From Clostridia bacterium (GTDB taxonomy: Bacteria > Bacillota > Clostridia > Christensenellales > UBA1242): a stretch of DNA of 15,755 nucleotides. The stretch's first letter is position 1. Every line of letters begins with the position of its first letter. The notes beneath the pieces were generated by a model. It had not been told where the DNA came from, ran no database searches, and saw only the letters and a list, made by a program, of their open reading frames with translations. Location of the stretch: NCBI GenBank assembly GCA_017618475.1, contig JAFZUF010000065.1, positions 1-15,755 on the forward strand, written 5' to 3'. This document shows, piece after piece, positions 8,006 through 12,577 of this stretch. Both the position numbers and the translations under genes were made by a program.

Positions 8006-8309
8006 TTTAACCAAGTGCGATAAAATCATCATGGGTATTATTCGCAATAATGCCAACCGTGCGGCGAATTGTGATGCCGGTAATATTGCAAAGCAAGTTA
8101 AGGCCGCCAGTTACCAAATTAATTTAATTAAACAAATGCAAGCGGATGGTGTTTTTCAAAGTTTAAGTCCAAAGTTACAGGTGACCGCGATTGCGCGCAT
8201 CGAAAACCCGGATGCCACTTACGAAGAGTTGGCACAGATTTTGCACATAACCAAAAGTGGTGTGGTTAATCGCTTGCGGAAAATTATTCAGTCACATAAT
8301 GCTCTTTAA
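7992..8309 (+). CDS. stand-alone WhiA C-terminal helix-turn-helix protein
   Basis: This 105-residue protein matches only the C-terminal DNA-binding part of WhiA, a regulator of division and sporulation in Gram-positive bacteria. NRAANCDAGNIAKQVKAASYQI corresponds to WhiA's N-R-x-x-N-C-x-x-A-N-x-x-K block. LQVTAIARIENPDATYEELAQIL and TKSGVVNRLRKI correspond to its ELR..HP.ASL.ELG and SKSG.NHRLRK helix-turn-helix. The N-terminal LAGLIDADG-like domain, about 200 residues in normal WhiA, is missing, and the upstream DNA encodes the PHP protein in another frame. ATG 7992 is chosen over TTG 7977 because AAGGCGG lies at 7982-7988. The gene overlaps the PHP gene by 14 nt and the convergent GlmU-like gene by 26 nt. 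It could be a true minimal regulator or a remnant. Confidence 0.75.
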   Translation: MTSPNLTKCDKIIMGIIRNNANRAANCDAGNIAKQVKAASYQINLIKQMQADGVFQSLSPKLQVTAIARIENPDATYEELAQILHITKSGVVNRLRKIIQSHNAL

Positions 8310-9315
8310 TGGCTTGACGTGCACGGGCGATACCCAAAGCATGGGCAGGTAATTCTTCAGTAATGACCGAACCAGCCGCAATGTATGCATGGTCGCCAAT
8401 TTGGACTGGCGCCACCAAACAGGAGTTGCTGCCGATAAAGGTGTGGTCACCGATTAAGCAATTACTCTTGGTTTTGCCGTTGTAGTTACAGAAAATGACA
8501 CCGCAGCCGACATTACAATTTTTGCCTAACGTGGTATCGCCGACGTAGGTCATGTGGGCAACTTTGGTGCCGTCGCCAATTTGCGAACGTTTAACTTCAA
8601 CATAATTACCAATGCGGCAATGGTTACCGATACTGCAATGCGGACGAATGTGGGCATAGGGTCCGATTTGACAATCGGCGCCGATAACACCGTCTTCAAT
8701 GTAGCAACCGTCCAAAATGTGGGTGCCGCTGTGAATCGTTGTTTTGCCCATGATGTGGGCGCTCGGTTCAATTATTACGTCTTTGTCAATTTGTACGTCA
8801 ACGTCAATGTAAGTATGGTCAGGGTCAATAATGACTACACCATTTTTTAAATGTTGTTGGTTAATACGTGCTTGCATGGCTTGGCGAATTTTGGCGATTT
8901 GGGTGTTGTTAAAGCCAACCAGGTAGTCGTCTTGCTTGGTAGTGTGAAATTCGTTGATTTGGAAAGTGTCACTTTGTGCGACCATTTCGGTGTTGAAAAC
9001 CCAACCACGGGGCAACTTGACGGCGGGTACACCTTTTTGGAAACAAAAATCGACGGCGTCCAAAATGTCTTGGGTGGTTAATAAGGGCATATCATTGTAA
9101 GTGATTACCGTGAAAGTTGCGCTGGTTAAATTATTTTTGAACAATGTAATGATGTCGTCTTCGGGTGAAACTGTCAGTGTTTTGGATTTAAACGGTGCAA
9201 CTGTTGTTTGAATCCATTCGCCCATGTTACGACCACAAATTGGTTGGGATAGTAAAGCTGTGTTTTGGTATTGTTCTAAAGACAGTACTAAAACAAAAAT
9301 TTTGTCATTTTGCAT
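8284..9315 (-). CDS. GlmU-like acetyltransferase with degenerate N-terminal domain
   Basis: The protein has 343 residues against about 450 for GlmU. Its C-terminal part (about 165-343) is a left-handed beta-helix hexapeptide acetyltransferase matching GlmU, which acetylates glucosamine-1-phosphate for UDP-GlcNAc synthesis. Visible equivalents are IRPH (Arg224), NYVEVKRS (Lys242), VAHMTYVGD (catalytic His254, Tyr257) and CNYNGKTK (277-283). The N-terminal 130 residues keep the order of a nucleotidyltransferase (FVLVLS strand, YNDMPLLT) but lack the L-x-x-G-x-G-T-x-M-x-S...K substrate loop, so uridyl transfer is unlikely. The start at 9315 rather than 9330 is set by GGAGG ending 6 nt upstream inside rplI. 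It overlaps rplI by 11 nt and is coupled to it. Confidence 0.82.
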   Translation of the reverse strand: MQNDKIFVLVLSLEQYQNTALLSQPICGRNMGEWIQTTVAPFKSKTLTVSPEDDIITLFKNNLTSATFTVITYNDMPLLTTQDILDAVDFCFQKGVPAVKLPRGWVFNTEMVAQSDTFQINEFHTTKQDDYLVGFNNTQIAKIRQAMQARINQQHLKNGVVIIDPDHTYIDVDVQIDKDVIIEPSAHIMGKTTIHSGTHILDGCYIEDGVIGADCQIGPYAHIRPHCSIGNHCRIGNYVEVKRSQIGDGTKVAHMTYVGDTTLGKNCNVGCGVIFCNYNGKTKSNCLIGDHTFIGSNSCLVAPVQIGDHAYIAAGSVITEELPAHALGIARARQAIKEHYVTE

Positions 9316-9757
9316 TGATTTCCTCCACAACCACTTTCACCGCGCCGGTTAATTGGTGATTGTATTTAACAGTTACATTATATGTGCCGATAGCCTTGAT
9401 GGGTTCCGCAATCACAATTAAACGTTTATCGACGTGAATCCCTTTTTCTGCCAATGCCGCACTGATTTCGGCACCAGTAATACTGCCAAATAATTTTTGG
9501 TTAGCACCAACCTTGCTGTGTAAAATTACCGTTGTTTGTTTTAATTGTTCAATTTGTGCTTTGATTTCCGCAATTTCAGTTTGGTTCTTAAATGCCGCGC
9601 TTTCCGCTTTGGCTTTCATATCACTTAAAACTGCGTTATCAACCAATTTGCCAATTTTATTTTTAATTACAAAATTTTTAGCATAGCCATCATTCAAATT
9701 CACAATTTGACCGGCTTTGCCGTGTCCCTTTAAATCTTTTAATAAATAAATTTGCAT
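9305..9757 (-). CDS. rplI: 50S ribosomal protein L9
   Basis: L9 binds 23S rRNA with its N-terminal domain and reaches out from the L1 side of the large subunit. The 150-residue length is typical. The N-terminal signature reads MQIYLLKDLKGHGKAGQIVNLNDGYAKNFVI (residues 1-31), followed by the long connecting helix (about 40-75) and the C-terminal domain, with KLFGSITGAEIS near 88-99. The start is fixed by homology. It has no SD, while TAAAAT lies 5 nt upstream, so the mRNA is probably leaderless. The end carries the SD of the GlmU-like gene. L9 is normally near rpsF/rpsR/dnaB; that context is absent here. Confidence 0.96.
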   Translation of the reverse strand: MQIYLLKDLKGHGKAGQIVNLNDGYAKNFVIKNKIGKLVDNAVLSDMKAKAESAAFKNQTEIAEIKAQIEQLKQTTVILHSKVGANQKLFGSITGAEISAALAEKGIHVDKRLIVIAEPIKAIGTYNVTVKYNHQLTGAVKVVVEEINAK

Positions 9758-9791
9758 ACTTTATTTTAATATAAGAAATAATAATTGCATA
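9758..9791. promoter_or_regulatory. 34-bp divergent promoter region rplI / DUF1540 gene
   Basis: Only 34 bp separate the two divergent start codons. On the minus strand TAAAAT (9768-9763) is 5 nt from the rplI ATG. On the plus strand AATAAT (9780-9785) is 6 nt from the ATG at 9792. Neither gene has an SD. The -35 elements are poor matches and would lie at or inside the opposite gene, so this is inferred mainly from -10 placement. Confidence 0.4.
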
Positions 9792-10088
9792 ATGAATATT
9801 CGCTGTCGAAAAATAAATTGTAAATTTAATCATGCAGGCGCTTGCCATGCACACGAAGTACGGGTTTGTCGGGGTGCTGTTTGTGAAACTTACCAAAAGG
9901 ATACGCAAAAAGTCAATGTTGAATTGGCCGATGAATTAATGCCCAGTAAACCCAACAATGTGCCATTGTCCTGCACGGTTGGGTCATGTTTGTACAACCA
10001 TGATTGTCGCTGTGCCGCCAATGGAATTGCAATAGTGGATAACGAAGAAACTAATCAAGCCGATTGTGCGACGTTTATTGAACGTTGA
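9792..10088 (+). CDS. tandem DUF1540 cysteine-rich protein
   Basis: This 98-residue protein is built from two copies of a small cysteine module like DUF1540, a family common in Clostridia that probably binds metal; its function is unknown. Copy 1 (residues 5-34) has Cys5, Cys10, Cys18, Cys26 and Cys31 in the pattern C-x4-C-x-F-N-...-C-x-A-...-C-E-T. Copy 2 (61-95) has Cys61, Cys66, Cys72, Cys74 and Cys92 with C-x4-C-x-Y-N and C-A-T-F. The linker (35-60) is polar. There is no signal peptide. It begins 34 bp from divergent rplI and ends 52 bp before the M23-like gene. The start follows AATAAT by 6 nt with no SD. Confidence 0.75.
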   Translation: MNIRCRKINCKFNHAGACHAHEVRVCRGAVCETYQKDTQKVNVELADELMPSKPNNVPLSCTVGSCLYNHDCRCAANGIAIVDNEETNQADCATFIER

Positions 10089-10140
10089 CATGTATAAAAC
10101 TTTACGCCTTGGGCAACTATCATAGCAAGGGGGTAAAGAA

Positions 10141-10770
10141 ATGGACATTCGCACAGCAACACAAATGGAAAAAGCACGTCGTAGCGCGATTGCAATTAGC
10201 ACTTTGCTGGTGGTGTTAATGTTGGGCATAACAACGACATTTATCGCGATGAGTTTTATCAAACGCGGTAATCATAACAGTCCGGTGGAAGATAGTAATT
10301 TGGTCAGTGGGCCAAGTATTCCGACCGTGACGGCATCTTGGGTCATGCCTGTTAATGCGGCAGGTGTTACCATCTTAAAAGCAGCAGACTTTGATATGCC
10401 ACAATACAACAACACAACCAAGTGGTATGAATTTGATTTAGGATACACCTTGGGTGCGGATGCGGGGACCAGCGTGGTGGCATGTTACGACGGCACCGTA
10501 ACTTCGGTGGTGGAAAGTGGGGACGCCAGCACCGGCAAATTAATCCGCATTAAACACGCAGATAACGTAGAAACTGTTTACAGCAGTTTGGATGAAATTA
10601 ACGTTGCGGTCGGTGATAAAGTTAAAAGTGGTGACAAAATTGGTACCGTCGGAACTTCAGGTAATTACGAAGTCTTTGATATGCCACATGTCCGCTTAAT
10701 GGCTTACAAAAATGGTAAACCGGTTAATCCAGAAAATTTTGTCGAATTTCCAGGCAACGAAAACAAATAA
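10141..10770 (+). CDS. degenerate M23/LytM membrane protein (SpoIIQ-like)
   Basis: A 209-residue single-pass protein: cytoplasmic basic N-terminus, one membrane segment (about 15-38), a linker, then a LytM/M23 fold (about 65-203) outside. M23 peptidases cut peptidoglycan cross-links using Zn held by HxxxD and HxH. Here the equivalents are W-Y-E-F-D (Trp95, Asp99 kept), V-Y-S-S-L where VYAHL is usual, and PHVRL (His183 kept, Arg185 replacing His). Most zinc ligands are therefore lost and it is unlikely to be a peptidase. The arrangement resembles SpoIIQ, a degenerate LytM partner in the forespore channel, or division-type LytM regulators. AAGGGGG at 10127-10133 sets the start. A terminator follows. 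Confidence 0.75.
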   Translation: MDIRTATQMEKARRSAIAISTLLVVLMLGITTTFIAMSFIKRGNHNSPVEDSNLVSGPSIPTVTASWVMPVNAAGVTILKAADFDMPQYNNTTKWYEFDLGYTLGADAGTSVVACYDGTVTSVVESGDASTGKLIRIKHADNVETVYSSLDEINVAVGDKVKSGDKIGTVGTSGNYEVFDMPHVRLMAYKNGKPVNPENFVEFPGNENK

Positions 10771-10811
10771 TTATGACGCGATAAGCATAAAATTAAATAT
10801 GAAAAATAGTT

Positions 10812-10854
10812 AAAAAAAAGGAAAAGGGGGCTAGACAAACTCTTTTCCTTTTTG
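10812..10854 (+). terminator. Rho-independent terminator after the M23-like gene
   Basis: The arms AAAAAGGAAAAG (10815-10826) and CTTTTCCTTTTT (10842-10853) pair over 12 bp with a 15-nt loop, and the T-rich end forms part of the 3' arm. It ends the transcript of the M23-like gene and physically overlaps the next promoter. Confidence 0.65.
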
Positions 10855-10861
10855 TTATACT
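10832..10861 (+). promoter_or_regulatory. promoter of the 76-residue membrane protein
   Basis: TAGACA (10832-10837), an 18-nt spacer and TATACT (10856-10861), each 5 of 6 to consensus. The -35 lies in the loop and the spacer in the 3' arm of the preceding terminator. Transcription would start near 10868, leaving an 18-nt leader with a strong SD. Confidence 0.6.
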
Positions 10862-10885
10862 ATGAATAATAAAAGGAGGGGAAAA

Positions 10886-11116
10886 ATGAATATTTTACGT
10901 CGTATTGTTTCAGCAATTGTATTGGTGGCCGCTGTTGTTGTTTTGGTGGGCGTTTGCTTGCATTATCACTGGGGAGATTTTGCAACCGCGTTTAAGCCAT
11001 TTAATTTTAACGAAGTGGTTGATGCTTTGTTAGCATTCTTTGCCGAAGCCGGAAACGCAATTGTTTTGACCATGCTTGGTTTCATTGGTTTAACCATACC
11101 CGGTCGCGCAAAATAA
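10886..11116 (+). CDS. small membrane protein of unknown function (76 aa)
   Basis: I do not recognise this family. The protein has an N-terminal basic stretch (MNILRR), a strong membrane segment at about 7-27 (IVSAIVLVAAVVVLVGVCL), a short loop with HYHWGDFATAFKPFNFNE, and a second hydrophobic stretch at about 44-70 ending IPGRAK. ATG 10886 is chosen because AAAGGAGGGG at 10872-10881 lies 4 nt upstream; the in-frame ATG at 10862 directly abuts the -10 and would be upstream of the transcript. It is monocistronic, with its own promoter and terminator. It is probably a small inner-membrane protein. Confidence 0.65.
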   Translation: MNILRRIVSAIVLVAAVVVLVGVCLHYHWGDFATAFKPFNFNEVVDALLAFFAEAGNAIVLTMLGFIGLTIPGRAK

Positions 11117-11132
11117 AAGAACATGTAATTTG

Positions 11133-11163
11133 AAAAACACCGTGCAAGTCGCGGTGTTTTTTT
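11133..11163 (+). terminator. Rho-independent terminator after the small membrane protein
   Basis: AAAAACACCG pairs with CGGTGTTTTT around a short loop (TGCAAGTCG), ending in a run of seven T. This is a clear intrinsic terminator 16 bp after the stop codon. Confidence 0.85.
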
Positions 11164-11178
11164 GTAAATGGTTGTTTC

Positions 11179-11208
11179 TTGACTTAGGCGGAAAAAATTT
11201 GGTAAAAT
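11179..11208 (+). promoter_or_regulatory. promoter of the orphan gene at 11216, leaderless type
   Basis: TTGACT (11179-11184), an 18-nt spacer and TAAAAT (11203-11208). The ATG at 11216 is 7 nt past the -10. The ATG at 11207 overlaps the -10 itself and cannot be the start of the mRNA made here. Confidence 0.7.
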
Positions 11209-11215
11209 GTATTGT

Positions 11216-11917
11216 ATGTATCGAGTAGGCCAAAGTTTTAACGAGGTCGAATATTTAAGCGATACTGCCAAGACCAGATACGCTGTTTATAATATGGTTG
11301 TTCATTTCAATTTATTGAAGCCAGAATCTGAAAATAAATATTTTACTGAACATCATAATATCAGTGATATTCCTGATACAACGCAACGTTTGGATACCGA
11401 GGGTGCTTTGGCAATTAGTTTTGAAGGTAAAATACCCGCCAGGATTTTGACGTCTTATGGCGCAATCAGAGTTCACTTCGGACAAAATAATCCTTTGGCA
11501 AGTACCAGTGATGAAATTAAATTTAGTGAAACATTGCAAAGCACATTTGGGTTGATGCCACTTAACGCGAATAATCCTCAAGTTATGGTTGTGACGAAAT
11601 TGCCATGGCGTGAATCTAATTTATCTATACCTAAATTAGCAACACCCACCGCGGTAATAGCTGCTCCCGAAATTATTCCACGTGAACGTGCTCATGTGCA
11701 AAAAGTTATTAAAGTTGTGAATGTTAAATTTAAGCAAAATTCGCACCCGGAATTTATTTTGCGTGGTGTAGATAACATTTGTACAGTTAACGGCATACCA
11801 TATACTATGGAACAGGCCTTGCAAACCTATCCTAATTTTATGCAAACGATGGAGCGGGTGTTGCGCGAAGAATATACCCGCTTGCATTCGGCACCTGTAT
11901 TTAACAGTGAAACGTGA
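11216..11917 (+). CDS. hypothetical protein, 233 aa
   Basis: I do not recognise a family. From the ATG at 11216 it has 233 residues, without a signal peptide, membrane segment or cysteine cluster, so it is probably cytoplasmic. The middle (about 55-125) looks beta-rich (GALAISFEGKIPARILTSYG, PQVMVVTKLPW). A Pro/Ala-rich linker (PKLATPTAVIAAPEIIPRERA, about 137-160) follows. The C-terminal 65 residues contain FKQNSHPEFILRGVDNICTV and a likely helix (YTMEQALQTYPNFMQTMERVLREEYTRL). Some arginine codons are AGA/AGG, which are rare in the surrounding conserved genes. It may be an accessory or lineage-specific gene. The start is decided by promoter placement, as there is no SD. Confidence 0.55.
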   Translation: MYRVGQSFNEVEYLSDTAKTRYAVYNMVVHFNLLKPESENKYFTEHHNISDIPDTTQRLDTEGALAISFEGKIPARILTSYGAIRVHFGQNNPLASTSDEIKFSETLQSTFGLMPLNANNPQVMVVTKLPWRESNLSIPKLATPTAVIAAPEIIPRERAHVQKVIKVVNVKFKQNSHPEFILRGVDNICTVNGIPYTMEQALQTYPNFMQTMERVLREEYTRLHSAPVFNSET

Positions 11918-11990
11918 AAAACATCGGAGTAGAACACGGCAACAATAATCAAACCTATTTTTCATTCTTTAAAAATTTTACAATAAGGTA

Positions 11991-12020
11991 TTGATTTTTT
12001 GTTTGTATTTGTGTTAATAT
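11991..12020 (+). promoter_or_regulatory. promoter of the orphan gene at 12047
   Basis: TTGATT (11991-11996), an 18-nt spacer and TAATAT (12015-12020) lie in the 129-bp gap after the previous gene. The predicted start near 12027 leaves about 20 nt of leader containing AAGGGG at 12033-12038. Nothing else is evident in the gap. Confidence 0.5.
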
Positions 12021-12046
12021 TCACAACATAATAAGGGGTTTATAAC

Positions 12047-12526
12047 GTGAAATGTACCAAAAAAACTAAATGTGAAATTCATCCAGTTTTAGCAGAACTT
12101 GTTTCGGCAATGGAACGTACTGATGGGCAATTATTACATTTTTATGTTAAGTATGGTTTAAAAAAACAAATTAATGTAATAAATAAAAAATATGGTGGAA
12201 ATGAACCGACCGGCGGTTTGAATGAAATCGGCAAACATGATTATGATGGTATTTCTTATATTGCTTTTACTAATTCACCAAAAAAACCACGCGTGGATAC
12301 AATTGTGATTGATGTTGATAAATCAAAATTAGATGCCGTAATGAGAAGATTGATTGAAAATGATATGATGACTGTTAAAATTGGTAATTTATACATGAGT
12401 GGTAAGTATAATAGGTTTATGCAACTTATTATTGCGGAAGAAATTTTAAGAGTTGAAGAGAAAAAGAATAATAAAGATTCAATTATTGATTTAGATCCAA
12501 TCATGCTTCCAGAATTATGTTGTTAA
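12047..12526 (+). CDS. hypothetical protein, 159 aa, foreign-looking codon use
   Basis: I do not recognise a family. The 159-residue protein starts with GTG at 12047, supported by AAGGGG (12033-12038) 8 nt upstream. It begins MKCTKKTKCEIHP, is Lys- and Asn-rich, has no membrane segment, and ends in ELCC. Predicted structure by eye is mixed: a helix around 14-45, a basic stretch QINVINKKYGG, a central strand region (PRVDTIVIDVD) and a helix near 84-95 (KLDAVMRRLIEN). Four of its six arginines use AGA/AGG, and the gene is visibly AT-richer than the conserved genes, suggesting acquisition. It is monocistronic and followed by a shared terminator. Confidence 0.55.
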   Translation: MKCTKKTKCEIHPVLAELVSAMERTDGQLLHFYVKYGLKKQINVINKKYGGNEPTGGLNEIGKHDYDGISYIAFTNSPKKPRVDTIVIDVDKSKLDAVMRRLIENDMMTVKIGNLYMSGKYNRFMQLIIAEEILRVEEKKNNKDSIIDLDPIMLPELCC

Positions 12527-12541
12527 TATTAGGCTAAGAAT

Positions 12542-12577
12542 AAAAATACCCGTACTGGTTAAGTATGGGTATTTTTT
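12542..12577. terminator. bidirectional terminator between the orphan gene and phosphoketolase
   Basis: AAAAATACCCGTACT pairs with AGTATGGGTATTTTTT (one G-T pair) around a 5-nt loop. The A-tract on one side and T-tract on the other let it end transcription from both converging genes. It abuts the phosphoketolase stop codon. Confidence 0.85.

Noticed and set aside
10085..10090. Consensus TTGACA before the M23-like gene
   Set aside because: No -10-like hexamer occurs at 16-18 nt spacing, so a promoter cannot be supported.
10862..10885. Upstream ATG for the small membrane protein
   Set aside because: It touches the -10 hexamer, so it lies upstream of the expected transcript start, and the strong SD serves the ATG at 10886.
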